A DNA stretch of 64,000 nt from Yeosuana sp043876835 (GCF_043876835.1 NZ_JBAWJZ010000008.1:62001-126000), one strand, 5' to 3'; shown: positions 43,358 through 53,155, numbered from the stretch's first letter. Translations and numbers: made by a program. Notes: generated by a model from the sequence alone, not told the origin.

Positions 43358-44551
43358 TTATATAATATTTAAAGCTTTCCCAATTTTTGAAAATGCAAGA
43401 ATAGCCTTATCTAAATGCACTTTTGTATGTGCCGAGGACAGCTGTACTCTTATTCTTGCTTTTTCTTTTGGAACAACTGGAAAAAAGAAGCCAATAACAT
43501 AAATTCCTTCGTTTAAAAGCATATTTGCCATAGTTTGTGACAGTTTTGCATCATATAACATGACAGGAACTATAGCTGAATCTCCATCTATAATGTCAAA
43601 ACCAGCATTTTTCATCCCTTTTTTGAAATAATTGGTGTTCCATTCTAAGGTGTCTCTTAATTTGGTGTCGTTGCTTAACATATCAAAAACCTTTATAGAA
43701 GCACCTACAATAGCAGGAGCCAATGAATTTGAAAACAAATAAGGTCTTGAGCGTTGGCGCAGCATTTCAATAATTTCTTTTTTGCCTGTAGTATAACCTC
43801 CCATGGCGCCGCCTAAAGCTTTTCCTAATGTACCAGTAATGATATCTATTCTGCCCATTACGCCTTTTTCTTCAAGGGTTCCGCGACCAGTTTTTCCTAT
43901 AAATCCAGCAGCATGACATTCATCAATCATAACTAATGCATCATATTTATCGGCTAAATCACAAATTTTGTCAAGTGGCGCAACCAATCCATCCATTGAG
44001 AAAACACCATCGGTTACAATAATCTTAAATCTAGCTCCATTTTCATTTGCAGAAATAAGTTGTTTTTCTAAATCTGCCATATTGCTGTTTTCATAACGAT
44101 ATCTGGCAGCTTTACATAATCGAACCCCATCAATAATTGAAGCGTGATTTAACGAATCTGAAATGATAGCATCTTGTTCGCCAAAAAGTGGTTCAAAAAC
44201 GCCTCCATTGGCATCGAATGCTGCTGCATATAATATGGTATCTTCAGTTTGATAAAAGTTTGCGATTTTTTGTTCTAATTCTTTATGAATATCCTGAGTT
44301 CCACAAATGAATCTCACAGAAGACATTCCAAAGCCATGAGTATCCATGGCATCTTTGGCAGCTTGAATAACATCGGGATGTGATGATAGACCTAAATAGT
44401 TGTTGGCACAAAAATTTAAAACTGTTTCTCCTGTGTTTAATGTAATTTCAGCGCCTTGTGCAGAAGTGATTATACGCTCTTTTTTAAAAAGACCATTGTC
44501 TTTAATCTCGTTAAGCTCTTGCTGCAAATGTTGTTGTAGTTTGCCGTACAT
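43358..44551 (-). CDS. kbl: Glycine C-acetyltransferase (2-amino-3-ketobutyrate CoA ligase)
   Basis: A 397-residue PLP enzyme of the alpha-oxoamine synthase family. It joins glycine and acetyl-CoA to 2-amino-3-ketobutyrate or runs the reverse cleavage in threonine breakdown. Motifs include NFCANNYLGLSSHP, FICGTQDIHKELE, the cofactor Asp in ALVMIDECHAAGF, and Schiff-base Lys244 in TGTLGKALGG. The length is normal for Kbl, and the sequence at these sites favours Kbl over KBL-like serine palmitoyltransferases. It starts 21 bases after addA on the same strand, suggesting co-transcription without an obvious functional link. No threonine dehydrogenase gene is visible in the window. Confidence 0.9.
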   Translation of the reverse strand: MYGKLQQHLQQELNEIKDNGLFKKERIITSAQGAEITLNTGETVLNFCANNYLGLSSHPDVIQAAKDAMDTHGFGMSSVRFICGTQDIHKELEQKIANFYQTEDTILYAAAFDANGGVFEPLFGEQDAIISDSLNHASIIDGVRLCKAARYRYENSNMADLEKQLISANENGARFKIIVTDGVFSMDGLVAPLDKICDLADKYDALVMIDECHAAGFIGKTGRGTLEEKGVMGRIDIITGTLGKALGGAMGGYTTGKKEIIEMLRQRSRPYLFSNSLAPAIVGASIKVFDMLSNDTKLRDTLEWNTNYFKKGMKNAGFDIIDGDSAIVPVMLYDAKLSQTMANMLLNEGIYVIGFFFPVVPKEKARIRVQLSSAHTKVHLDKAILAFSKIGKALNII

Positions 44552-44572
44552 GATTTTTATTTTTTTACAAAG

Positions 44573-47500
44573 TTATATTTCTTTTACTTGAATGACATCA
44601 TTTATATAAACAAGAAATTTTTTAACAACCTTAAAATTCATTGATTCTAATACATCTTGATAGGAAATTATTTGTTGAATATGACTTTTATCTTCCTGAC
44701 CCGTTTTGTAATCAAGAATGATTGCTTCTTTTTTCGAATTAATAACCACTCTATCTGGTCTTAAAATTTGACCTTGTTTCGTAATGATATCACGTTCATT
44801 GTAAATTTGATGTTCTGAAATGAAACAATCCTTAAGATTTGGATGTTCTATAATTTCTAAGACGTTTTTTTTAAGAATATGGGCTTGGTCTTTATCAATA
44901 ATAGAGGATTCCACAAAATCATTTAATACAAAATCAACATCGTCTTTCGTGTTGATATGCGACATGATATTATGAATAAGATTCCCTTTTTCAATGGCTT
45001 CTTGCTGACTGGAATCCCATAAATAACCAGAATTTGTGACAATTTTTATATTGTGATCTTCTTTTGCTGTTGAAATAAATTCCAGTTCTTGTAATTCTGA
45101 ACTTTCAGAAGAGCTTTCATAGATTTTTTCACAATTTCCAAAACTGTATGTTAAATCAGAGTCATTCCATAACCCTAAATGGGTAAGATAATTTATAAAT
45201 AATCCCGAATATTTTTTCTGATTAACCTCTCCTTTTGAAGAAATATCTTTTTTTGAAATGATGTACAATTGTTCAATTGCCCGAGTTAAGGTTACATAAA
45301 GCAAATTGATATTATCCAATTCTTGTTCAGATTGGTGTTTATTATAAATGTCTAAGCCTTCATTTCCAAAGAATTCAAAATCTTTATTGTAATTTAAAAG
45401 TGTATGTGAAAACCCGTTGTAAGTATCATTTTCTAAAGGGAACCATTCTTTTGGTTCTTTTTCAAAGTAAATATCCAAATCGGCGTAGGGAAAAATAACA
45501 ACAGGAAATTCGAGCCCTTTTGATTTGTGAATGGTCATAATTTGAACAGCATTTTGTCCTTTTGGAGACACAATACTTAAAGAGTCTTTTTTCTTGTTGA
45601 AATACTCTAAAAACCCCGAAATATCTGAACCTTTCTTTTGAACGTATTCTAAAACAATGTCTAAATAAAACTGAACATATGCATTTGATTTTTTAACCAG
45701 ATTAAAGCTTCTTACAATTGTTTCGGTTAATTCATAAAGTGAAAGTTGCAATAATGCATTACTGTTAATATAAACGCCAAAATCTTCAAATTTTTTAAAT
45801 AATTGTGTTATTGATAAATTTATGTGATTGCTAAAAAACTCATGCTTATCATCAATATTAAAAAGGGTGGTTAAGTAATTTAGAAGAGATGCCTTTATCT
45901 CATTGTTTTTTGGTTGAACTAAAAGTGTAAGCACATTATTAATAAAGGCAACTTCGGGAGCATTACAAATCAACAAGGTTTCAGAAGAAATAATAGGAAT
46001 ATTTTGCTGACTCAAATAATTGGCAATAGCAACCCCTTCTTTTTTCTTTCTTACTAAAACACAAATATCCTGAAGCTTATAATTGTTATCAATGCAGCTG
46101 TTTATTGTTTTTAATACGCTTTCAGAAAACATCTCATCTCTATCATCTTCTTTAGCAATTTCAAGAAAAGAAAGATTTACGTATCCATTTTCTCCTAGGG
46201 AAAAGTCTTGATTTGCATTTTGATAAAGGGTTTCATAATCTTTATTGCAAAACACTTCTGAAGCTAAATATTTAAAAAAGTCATTATTAAAACTTACTAT
46301 TTCTTTAAAACTTCTGTAATTGGTTGGAAGGTTATATACCTTTTGTTCTACTTGAAAAGGGTTTTTGTTTTTGTTGAACAAATTGATAAACTGTTCTGCT
46401 TTTCCACCACGCCAACGATAAATAGCTTGTTTGGCATCACCGACGATCATGGCACTTCCTTTTTCGGTAGAAAGGGAGTTGTCTATTAACGGAATTAAAT
46501 TATCCCATTGTAAAACAGAAGTATCCTGAAATTCATCAATAAAATAGTGATTGAATTTTTCGCCAATTCGCTCATAAATAAAAGGTGTTGGCTGATTTTT
46601 TATTTCATTGCTTATAATGCTGTTAAATTCTGAAATAAGCATTTTATTTTGCTCATCTTTTAGGGTTTTAAGTTCTTTATTAATGGCATTTAAAACAGAT
46701 AATGGTGTGATGTTTTTGTAAAAGGATTTTAAAAATTTAAGATGAAAAACGGCTTGCTTAGTTTCAATAAAAGCTGAAATTAATTGGCCTTGAATAGTGT
46801 CTATAATTGATGCTATATCTTGAGTAACTCGTTTTGGATAAAGCGGATTGTTTTCAAGTAAATCTATTTGCCATTTTGCTTCAAAATTTAAAGCATATTT
46901 TTTATTAGCTAAATTTTCAAAATGTTTTGGTAAATAAGCACTTGAAAAATCTTTAAATTCTAATCCACATTCTTCGATTAAGGTTAAAACATTTTTGGCA
47001 TTTTCAACAATAGCTGCTTCTGTAAGTTCTAATTTATCTTTTAATAATAATTTAAGTGAATTGAAATCGGCAATGGATTTATTTTTAAGTGTTTCAATAA
47101 ACGGAATATCATTTTCGTTCACTAAAAGCTTTGCAATTTTATTAAAATCATAAGACACATCCCAACTTTTATCATCATCGGCTTTTTCAATAGCAAAATC
47201 CACCAATACTTTAGTGAGATTTTTTTCTATTCCCGCTTTCGATATTAGGCTGTCTACAGCTTCATTTAATAGAGAATCTTGGTCTAGTTCAACTTCAAAA
47301 TTTAAAGGAAGTTTTAAATCGTGAGCAAATGTTCTTATTAGTTTATGCGTAAAACCATCAATAGTTGAAATATCAAAAGCCGCATAATTATGAATAATGG
47401 CTTCTAAAAGTTTTATAGATTTTTCATGAAGTGTTGTTGGCTGAAGCTGTAACTCATCACAAATTGCACAAAACATTCTATTTGGGTCATCTAAAATGGT

Positions 47501-47707
47501 TCTATCCGAAAACTGTTTTAAAGTATCAATAACCCGTTCTTTCATTTCAGCAACCGCTTTATTTGTAAACGTAACAGCTAAAATGTGCTTAAAAGGTTCT
47601 TTTTTATTTGATTTGAATAGTATTTTAAGATATTCTTTTACAAGCGTATAAGTCTTTCCGCTACCTGCAGATGCATTATAAATTGTAAAAGAAGGATTAA
47701 TTTGCAT
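44573..47707 (-). CDS. AddA-like UvrD-type helicase-nuclease
   Basis: The start is set at the ATG at 47707 (MQINPSFTIYNASAGSGKT); an ATG two codons earlier (47713) is also possible, while a further TTG extension is spurious. The 1044-residue protein has superfamily I helicase motifs: Walker A ASAGSGKTYTLV, YHFIDEFQDTSVLQW-like motif II (FIDEFQDTS), GDAKQAIYRWRGGKAEQF, and TIHKSKGLEFPVV. A C-terminal PD-(D/E)XK nuclease is marked by AIILDYKTGQ. It is the motor subunit for double-strand break resection, with AddB encoded 2.8 kb downstream on the same strand. It is divergent from sodA with 135 bases between. Confidence 0.88.
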   Translation of the reverse strand: MQINPSFTIYNASAGSGKTYTLVKEYLKILFKSNKKEPFKHILAVTFTNKAVAEMKERVIDTLKQFSDRTILDDPNRMFCAICDELQLQPTTLHEKSIKLLEAIIHNYAAFDISTIDGFTHKLIRTFAHDLKLPLNFEVELDQDSLLNEAVDSLISKAGIEKNLTKVLVDFAIEKADDDKSWDVSYDFNKIAKLLVNENDIPFIETLKNKSIADFNSLKLLLKDKLELTEAAIVENAKNVLTLIEECGLEFKDFSSAYLPKHFENLANKKYALNFEAKWQIDLLENNPLYPKRVTQDIASIIDTIQGQLISAFIETKQAVFHLKFLKSFYKNITPLSVLNAINKELKTLKDEQNKMLISEFNSIISNEIKNQPTPFIYERIGEKFNHYFIDEFQDTSVLQWDNLIPLIDNSLSTEKGSAMIVGDAKQAIYRWRGGKAEQFINLFNKNKNPFQVEQKVYNLPTNYRSFKEIVSFNNDFFKYLASEVFCNKDYETLYQNANQDFSLGENGYVNLSFLEIAKEDDRDEMFSESVLKTINSCIDNNYKLQDICVLVRKKKEGVAIANYLSQQNIPIISSETLLICNAPEVAFINNVLTLLVQPKNNEIKASLLNYLTTLFNIDDKHEFFSNHINLSITQLFKKFEDFGVYINSNALLQLSLYELTETIVRSFNLVKKSNAYVQFYLDIVLEYVQKKGSDISGFLEYFNKKKDSLSIVSPKGQNAVQIMTIHKSKGLEFPVVIFPYADLDIYFEKEPKEWFPLENDTYNGFSHTLLNYNKDFEFFGNEGLDIYNKHQSEQELDNINLLYVTLTRAIEQLYIISKKDISSKGEVNQKKYSGLFINYLTHLGLWNDSDLTYSFGNCEKIYESSSESSELQELEFISTAKEDHNIKIVTNSGYLWDSSQQEAIEKGNLIHNIMSHINTKDDVDFVLNDFVESSIIDKDQAHILKKNVLEIIEHPNLKDCFISEHQIYNERDIITKQGQILRPDRVVINSKKEAIILDYKTGQEDKSHIQQIISYQDVLESMNFKVVKKFLVYINDVIQVKEI

Positions 47708-47771
47708 AACCATGAAATTTGCATACAAGATAAAAACTATCAATGAGTTGATAACAATTAATTATTTATAA

Positions 47772-47804
47772 TTGAAGCCATTTGTCTGTAAATGCGTAAA
47801 TTTG
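47772..47804 (+). promoter_or_regulatory. Probable promoter of the superoxide dismutase gene
   Basis: TTG at 47772-47774, 22 bases, then TAAATTTG (47797-47804), a full match to the -7 consensus TAnnTTTG. It lies 38 bases before the start codon at 47843. The -33 part is partial. Confidence 0.4.
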
Positions 47805-47842
47805 AATGAAATAAAATATTAATAAATTAAAACAAAATAATT

Positions 47843-48451
47843 ATGGCTTTTGAATTACCAAAATTAGGATATGCATATGACGCTTTAGAGCCTCATATTG
47901 ACGCTCGTACCATGGAAATACATTATACAAAACACCACCAAGGGTATACAAATAATTTAAATGCTGCTTTAGCTGGTACCGATTTAGAAAGCAAATCTAT
48001 CGAAGATATTTTAGCAAATTTAGATATGAATAATGCAGCAGTAAGAAATAATGGCGGTGGATTTTACAATCACTCATTATTTTGGGAAATTATGAAACCA
48101 GAAGGAAAAGGATATTTGTCTGGTGAATTAAAAGATGCAATTATCGAAGCTTTTGGATCTGTAGATGCTTTTAAAGATGCTTTTAGTAAAGCAGCTGCAA
48201 CTCGTTTTGGATCAGGATGGGCTTGGTTATGTGTTCATAAAGGAGGAAAAGTTGAAGTTTGTTCAACACCAAATCAAGACAATCCATTAATGCCTGGTGT
48301 TACCTGTGGCGGAACTCCAATTTTAGGAATTGATGTTTGGGAACACGCTTATTATTTACATTACCAAAATCGTCGTCCAGATTATATTACTGCCTTTTTT
48401 AATGTAATAAACTGGAATGAAGTGGAAAGACGTTATGCCGAAGCAAAGTAA
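47843..48451 (+). CDS. sodA: Superoxide dismutase, Mn-type by key residues
   Basis: A 202-residue Fe/Mn superoxide dismutase that turns superoxide into oxygen and hydrogen peroxide. The metal ligands are His27, His77, Asp164 and His168. Gln145 in NQDNPLM and the Gly-rich GGGFYNHSLFW around His77 are features of manganese enzymes, where iron enzymes have Ala in the first and Gln before the second site; cambialistic use of iron cannot be excluded. There is no signal peptide, so it is cytoplasmic. It stands alone between divergent addA and its own terminator. Confidence 0.92.
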   Translation: MAFELPKLGYAYDALEPHIDARTMEIHYTKHHQGYTNNLNAALAGTDLESKSIEDILANLDMNNAAVRNNGGGFYNHSLFWEIMKPEGKGYLSGELKDAIIEAFGSVDAFKDAFSKAAATRFGSGWAWLCVHKGGKVEVCSTPNQDNPLMPGVTCGGTPILGIDVWEHAYYLHYQNRRPDYITAFFNVINWNEVERRYAEAK

Positions 48452-48475
48452 TTAACTTTTAAAGCTTAAAAATTA

Positions 48476-48508
48476 AAATCGTTTAGAAATTTTCTAAACG
48501 ATTTTTTT
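48476..48508 (+). terminator. Terminator of sodA
   Basis: AAATCGTTTAGAAA and its complement TTTCTAAACGATTT form a stem of 14 bases on each side around one central T, so the tip must open, followed by further T residues. It starts 25 bases after the sodA stop codon. Confidence 0.85.
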
Positions 48509-48538
48509 ATGTGTAAAATTTAAAAATTCTATAAAATG

Positions 48539-48610
48539 AAAAAGGCGAACAGATGTTCACCTTTTTGCCCCAAATCTACCATGAACTTAACCTACTTATG
48601 TTATGGTGAT
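48539..48610 (+). repeat. 72-bp structured direct repeat, copy 1
   Basis: It starts with a hairpin AAAGGCGAACA-GA-TGTTCACCTTT (one G-T pair), continues GCCCCAAATCTACC, then has ATGAACTTAACCTACTTATG and ends TTATGGTGAT, with ACCAT and ATGGT able to pair. The copy at 48736-48809 is identical apart from two extra T in the hairpin tail. It could be a small structured RNA or a terminator-linked repeat; it should be compared with flavobacterial RNA families such as Flavo-1. Confidence 0.6.
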
Positions 48611-48735
48611 TCAAAAGTATAGCGATATGTGTTTTAATAAAAATAATTTAGTCAAACTACTGATATATTGGCTTAAGCGGTACAAATAAAGGATTTGTTA
48701 GAAAATGAATACAATTAAAAAATAAAAGGGCATAA

Positions 48736-48809
48736 AAAAAGGCGAACAGATGTTCACCTTTTTTTGCCCCAAATCTACCATGAACTTAACCTACTTATGT
48801 TATGGTGAT
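48736..48809 (+). repeat. Structured direct repeat, copy 2 (see 48539)
   Basis: Identical to copy 1 except that the T run after the first hairpin is two bases longer. The near-perfect match against a diverged AT-rich background shows either recent duplication or strong selection on the sequence. Confidence 0.6.
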
Positions 48810-48920
48810 ACCAATTTATATGTATTTTAGATAATTTTTTTATTTTTTAGATAAAAAGCACTTTTTTCAGGTAAAATGCGTTTTTATTGGATTAATAGCC
48901 CAAATTTTATGATTTTTTAA

Positions 48921-50819
48921 TTAATAGGCCCTTTTTTTATTGCCTTCATAAAAGTTAATAAAAGCTCGGTTAACAACCCTGTTTCCACCTACTGTTGGAT
49001 AATTACCAGTAAAGTACCAATCACCTAAATGATTTGGACATGCTTGGTGTAAACTTTCAACGGATTGGAAAATTATTTTCACTTCAGATTTAACATTTTC
49101 TCCAGTTAGTAATTCTGCTATTTTATCTGAAATCTGCTCATCTGTAAATGGTTCATAAATTTCTGTTACAAAGTTTTTTACGTTCTTATCTTCTAATTCA
49201 GTTTGATCGACACATTTATCATAAACCTCTTTAACTATGTGATATTGATTGGTTTCTTTTAATAATTCCAAGGCAGCTCTAAAGGCTACTAAACTTTCAA
49301 GGTTTGCCATATCAATACCATAACAATCTGGATAACGTATTTGAGGAGCTGAGGAAACGACAACAATCTTTTTAGGACTTAATCTGCTAAGCATTTTAAT
49401 AATACTCATTTTTAAAGTGGTGCCACGAACAATACTATCGTCTATAATAACCAAATTATCAGTTGGTTTAATAACACCGTAAGTAACATCATATACGTGG
49501 GCTACCAAATCATCACGGCTGCTATCTTCAGTAATAAATGTTCTTAATTTAACATCTTTAATGGCTATTTTTTCAATTCGTGGCATTTCAGATAAGATTT
49601 CTGTAACGCGTTCTGCCGATAAATTTCTACTACCGTTTAAAATAGCATCCGTTTTCTTTTTGTTCAGGAAATTTTCAACAGTTTCAATCATCCCAAAAAA
49701 GGATGTTTCAGCAGTATTTGGAATATACGAAAAGACGGTGTTTTTAATGTCATTATCAATCGCTTCTAAAACTTTAGGCATTAATAACCTTCCAAGCATT
49801 TTTCGTTCTTTATAAATTTCGGCATCACTTCCTCTTGAAAAATAAATACGTTCAAAAGAACAAGCTTTACGCTCAAGCGGCTTTAATATTTTTTTAATAA
49901 CTGTTTTCCCTGATTTTTTGGTGATAATGGCATGACCCGGTTCCAATTCCTTAACATCTTCATACTTAACGTTAAAAACTGTTTGGATAACAGGACGCTC
50001 TGATGCTACAATAACAATCTCATCATCTTTATAATAATAAGCAGGACGAATACCTGCAGGATCACGCAGCACAAACGAGTCGCCATGGCCTAATAATCCG
50101 GCCATAGCATAACCACCGTCCCAATTTTTTGCTGCTCTTTTAAGCATTTTAGCAACATTTAATCTGTCGGCAATTAGCGGCGAGCATTCATTTTTATTAT
50201 AACCTTCGTTTTTTAATTCCTTATAAATTTTGCTAACAGAATCATCTAAAAAATGACCAATTTTTTCCATGATTGTAATAGTGTCAGTATATTCTTTTGG
50301 ATGCTGACCTAAATCAATAAGGTTTTGAAAAAGTTCTTTAACATTGGTCATATTAAAGTTTCCGGCAAGGATAAGATTTCTGTGTTGCCAGTTATTTTGT
50401 CTTAAAAACGGATGGACACTTTCTACGCTGTTTTTTCCAAAAGTACCATATCTAACGTGTCCTAAAAAAAGTTCTCCAATATATGGGATATTCTTTTTTT
50501 GAAGCGAAACATTGTCAACATATTCAGGGTTTTCGGTTAGTTCCTTATTAATACGCTGATTAATTTGGGCAAAAATATCTTGAATAGGCTGTTGTGCTAT
50601 AGACCTTACTCTGCTTATATAACGCTCACCTGGCTTTGTGTCTAATTTAATACTCGCAAATCCAGCACCATCTTGACCTCTATTGTGCTGTTTCTCCATC
50701 ATAAGATACATCTTATTCACACCATAGAAAGCACTTCCGTACTTTTCTTTGTAGAATTCTAATGGTTTTAAAAGTCTTAAAACAGCGATTCCGCATTCAT
50801 GTTTTAAAGCATCACTCAT
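48921..50819 (-). CDS. purF: Amidophosphoribosyltransferase (long Bacteroidota form)
   Basis: A 632-residue class II glutamine amidotransferase joined to a phosphoribosyltransferase. It makes phosphoribosylamine from PRPP and glutamine, the first step of purine synthesis. The amidase nucleophile would be Cys9 in HECGIAVL, implying removal of an eight-residue N-terminal propeptide, as happens with Bacillus PurF. The glutaminase core includes QHNRGQDGAGF and GHVRYGTFG; the PRPP loop is LVIIDDSIVRGTTLK. It is longer than Escherichia coli PurF (about 505 residues) through insertions and a C-terminal extension with CPNHLGDWYFTGNYPT. It sits 137 bases after the PfkB-family kinase gene, behind a terminator. 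Confidence 0.85.
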   Translation of the reverse strand: MSDALKHECGIAVLRLLKPLEFYKEKYGSAFYGVNKMYLMMEKQHNRGQDGAGFASIKLDTKPGERYISRVRSIAQQPIQDIFAQINQRINKELTENPEYVDNVSLQKKNIPYIGELFLGHVRYGTFGKNSVESVHPFLRQNNWQHRNLILAGNFNMTNVKELFQNLIDLGQHPKEYTDTITIMEKIGHFLDDSVSKIYKELKNEGYNKNECSPLIADRLNVAKMLKRAAKNWDGGYAMAGLLGHGDSFVLRDPAGIRPAYYYKDDEIVIVASERPVIQTVFNVKYEDVKELEPGHAIITKKSGKTVIKKILKPLERKACSFERIYFSRGSDAEIYKERKMLGRLLMPKVLEAIDNDIKNTVFSYIPNTAETSFFGMIETVENFLNKKKTDAILNGSRNLSAERVTEILSEMPRIEKIAIKDVKLRTFITEDSSRDDLVAHVYDVTYGVIKPTDNLVIIDDSIVRGTTLKMSIIKMLSRLSPKKIVVVSSAPQIRYPDCYGIDMANLESLVAFRAALELLKETNQYHIVKEVYDKCVDQTELEDKNVKNFVTEIYEPFTDEQISDKIAELLTGENVKSEVKIIFQSVESLHQACPNHLGDWYFTGNYPTVGGNRVVNRAFINFYEGNKKRAY

Positions 50820-50842
50820 TTTGTTGTATTTGTTTTATGTAA

Positions 50843-50873
50843 TTAAAAAACGCGCTCTATTTTGAGCGCGTTT
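50843..50873 (-). terminator. Terminator of the PfkB-family kinase gene
   Basis: On the minus strand AAACGCGCTC (50873-50864), loop AAAATA, GAGCGCGTTT (50857-50848), followed by a T run. The stem is perfect and GC-rich at the base of the loop. It lies about 80 bases past the kinase stop codon and 25 bases before purF. Confidence 0.85.
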
Positions 50874-50956
50874 ACTTATGTTAATTGTATTTTATATGTT
50901 TTTAATATTTGCTTTTTAAAGGTCATATATAATCGTCTAATTTCCATGACTTAAAA

Positions 50957-51892
50957 TTACAAATTATCGTTTAAGACGATTTCAAATTGTGTTAATCTCT
51001 TAAATTGAAGTAAACGCTTATGTACTTCATCATGCGTTAAGTTTTTCATCCGCTCAGATCCAAATTTTTCAACGCAAAACGATGCTAATGTAGAACCATA
51101 AATAACAGCATTTTTCATGTTCTCAAATGAGGTGTCTTCTGTTTTTGCAATATATCCAGCAAAACCACCAGCAAATGTATCGCCGGCACCAGTTGGATCA
51201 AACACTTCTTCTAATGGCAAAGCAGGAGCATAAAATATATTTTCATTATGAAACAATAATGCGCCATGTTCTCCTTTTTTAATGACGACATATTTTGGCC
51301 CCATTTCGTTAATTTTTCTAGCGGCAACAACCAATGAATACTCTCCGGTTAATTGTCTAGCTTCTTCATCGTTAATGGTAATAACATCAACGCGTTTAAT
51401 AACCTTGAGTAAATCATCAAGCGCACTATCCATCCAAAAGTTCATGGTGTCTAAAACAACTAATTTAGGTTTGGTTGTCATTTGATCTAAAACACTTGAT
51501 TGGACGATAGGATGCAAATTCCCTAACATAACTACTTCGGCATCACGATAATTTTCTGGAACAACAGGATTAAAATCAGCAAGTGTGTTAAGTTCTGTTG
51601 CTAACGTATCACGCGTATTCATATCATTATGATACTTGCCGCTCCAGAAAAAAGTTTTTCCGTCTTTCACAATTTCAATACCCGAAATGTCAATGTTTTT
51701 ACTTGATAATAAGTCTAAATATTCTTGAGGAAAGTCTCCTCCAACTACAGAAACTATTGCAGAATCAATATCAAATTGAGAAGCTGATAAACCAATAAAT
51801 GTAGCTGCACCACCAAGTATTTTATCGGTTTTACCGAAAGGAGTTTCAATAGCATCAAAAGCTACTGTACCTACAATGACTAATTTACTCAT
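50957..51892 (-). CDS. PfkB-family carbohydrate/nucleoside kinase
   Basis: A 311-residue ribokinase-family kinase. The early GGAATFIGLSASQF and the C-terminal anion-hole motif DPTGAGDTFAGGFAGY (Asp as catalytic base) are intact. The exact substrate is not clear: members of this group are annotated as sugar or adenosine kinases, and the nearby purine genes (purF, purN) make a nucleoside plausible, but that is inference. The gene has its own terminator at 50843-50873 and a 56-base gap to the RNase H gene upstream on the same strand. Confidence 0.85.
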   Translation of the reverse strand: MSKLVIVGTVAFDAIETPFGKTDKILGGAATFIGLSASQFDIDSAIVSVVGGDFPQEYLDLLSSKNIDISGIEIVKDGKTFFWSGKYHNDMNTRDTLATELNTLADFNPVVPENYRDAEVVMLGNLHPIVQSSVLDQMTTKPKLVVLDTMNFWMDSALDDLLKVIKRVDVITINDEEARQLTGEYSLVVAARKINEMGPKYVVIKKGEHGALLFHNENIFYAPALPLEEVFDPTGAGDTFAGGFAGYIAKTEDTSFENMKNAVIYGSTLASFCVEKFGSERMKNLTHDEVHKRLLQFKRLTQFEIVLNDNL

Positions 51893-51948
51893 GAAGAGGG
51901 TTGATATTTTTGTGCAAATATAAGTCTTTTAGATGCTAAAAACCGAAT

Positions 51949-52590
51949 TTATTTTCGCCCAAAATCGGCAGGAATTTCTCCCCAAGCTTTGGTTTCCCAT
52001 TTTACAATAACTGTTTTATAGGAGTTGGTTTTTAACCAGTTGACTGCTCTTTCAACCAACTCAAAAAGCGATTTGTTTTTTTCGTTTAGCTCCAGTTTAG
52101 TATTGCAAGTCTTCTTTTTTATCCAACTTATGGCTGTTTTAGAGTCGGTGTAAATAATTTTATCACTATTGTTTTTTTTAAGAAGCGCTAATCCGTGAAC
52201 AATAGCTAAAAACTCACCTATATTGTTGGTGCCTTCTTCAAAAGGACCTTGAATAAATAATTGTTTTTTTGTTTTGGTGTCAACACCACGATATTCCATT
52301 TTACCAGGATTTCCACTTACTGCAGCATCTACCGAAATGGAATTATAATTTGGTTGCCCAATTTTTTTGAGTTGCTCTGGAGACAATTCACTTTTAAATG
52401 AGCTAGATTTTCCTATATAATCTTTATAATTTCCTTTTAGAGCCTTTTTAGCAGCGTCAAAATTTTCAAATGATTTATATTGAGCTCCTTCAAAATTTGT
52501 TATTTGTGCTTTGCAATCATCCCAAGATTCAAAAACACCAATATGATGACCTTTCCAAACAGTGTAATATTTTTGTTTTTTTTTACTCAT
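51949..52590 (-). CDS. rnhA: Ribonuclease H with N-terminal viroplasmin domain
   Basis: A 213-residue RNase H1-type enzyme. The first about 50 residues form a viroplasmin/hybrid-binding domain (KYYTVWKGHHIGVF, FEGAQYKSF) like that of eukaryotic RNase H1. The catalytic domain follows with Asp in SVDAAVSGNPG, Glu in NNIGEFLAI, Asp in YTDSKTAISW, and a final acidic GEIPADF. It removes RNA from RNA-DNA hybrids. Its ATG overlaps the end of the purN gene by 8 bases, so the two are translated in tandem. Confidence 0.88.
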   Translation of the reverse strand: MSKKKQKYYTVWKGHHIGVFESWDDCKAQITNFEGAQYKSFENFDAAKKALKGNYKDYIGKSSSFKSELSPEQLKKIGQPNYNSISVDAAVSGNPGKMEYRGVDTKTKKQLFIQGPFEEGTNNIGEFLAIVHGLALLKKNNSDKIIYTDSKTAISWIKKKTCNTKLELNEKNKSLFELVERAVNWLKTNSYKTVIVKWETKAWGEIPADFGRK

Positions 52591-53155
52591 CAGGAAACAA
52601 AATTGATTCTACAACCTTTGGGAAGTATTCCATCTCTAATTCATGGATTTTTGATGCAACATCATTAGCTGTGTCTGAATCATCAACTGTGCATTTTGCT
52701 TGAAAAATAATGGCTCCTTCATCATAATGTTCATTAACATAATGAATAGTAATGCCGGTTTCTGCTTCCTTATTAGCAACTACGGCTTCATGTACATGCA
52801 TTCCGTACATACCTTTGCCGCCATATTTTGGTAACAATGCCGGATGCACATTAATGACTTTATTTGGGAACTCATTGAGAATAGATTCTGGAAACTTCCA
52901 TAAAAACCCAGCAAGAATAATTAAGTCGGGCTTAATGTTTTTTAAAATATCTAAAACATGATTAGCACTATAAAAAGCAATTTTATTAAAAGACAAACAA
53001 CTAACTTTCAGTAAATTACACCTTTCAATAACTTTGGCATGAGGATTGTCAGTAAGCACCTGAATAACAGAAGCATTTTCTCTGTTGTGAAAAAACTTGA
53101 TTAAATTTTCAGCATTAGTTCCAGACCCGGAAGCAAAAATTACAATACGTTTCAT
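52583..53155 (-). CDS. purN: Phosphoribosylglycinamide formyltransferase
   Basis: A 190-residue GAR transformylase that uses 10-formyltetrahydrofolate for the third step of purine synthesis. Motifs: FASGSGTNAENLI at the N-terminus, the catalytic NVHPALLPKYGGKGMYG with Asn and His, and HYVNEHYDEGAII with the late Asp. The length is normal for the family. It overlaps the RNase H gene by 8 bases and is divergent from acpP with 186 bases between. Confidence 0.92.
   Translation of the reverse strand: MKRIVIFASGSGTNAENLIKFFHNRENASVIQVLTDNPHAKVIERCNLLKVSCLSFNKIAFYSANHVLDILKNIKPDLIILAGFLWKFPESILNEFPNKVINVHPALLPKYGGKGMYGMHVHEAVVANKEAETGITIHYVNEHYDEGAIIFQAKCTVDDSDTANDVASKIHELEMEYFPKVVESILFPDE

Larger units (their letters stand above)
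48452..48920. other. 469-bp intergenic region between sodA and purF
   Basis: It contains the sodA terminator and two copies of a 72-74-bp structured repeat (48539-48610 and 48736-48809) separated by about 125 bases of AT-rich sequence. No gene or clear terminator for the converging minus-strand purF-like gene is visible apart from these hairpins. Confidence 0.6.

Noticed and set aside
48539..48809. CRISPR array
   Set aside because: Only two repeat copies, 72 bp long, with a single 125-bp spacer and no cas genes.
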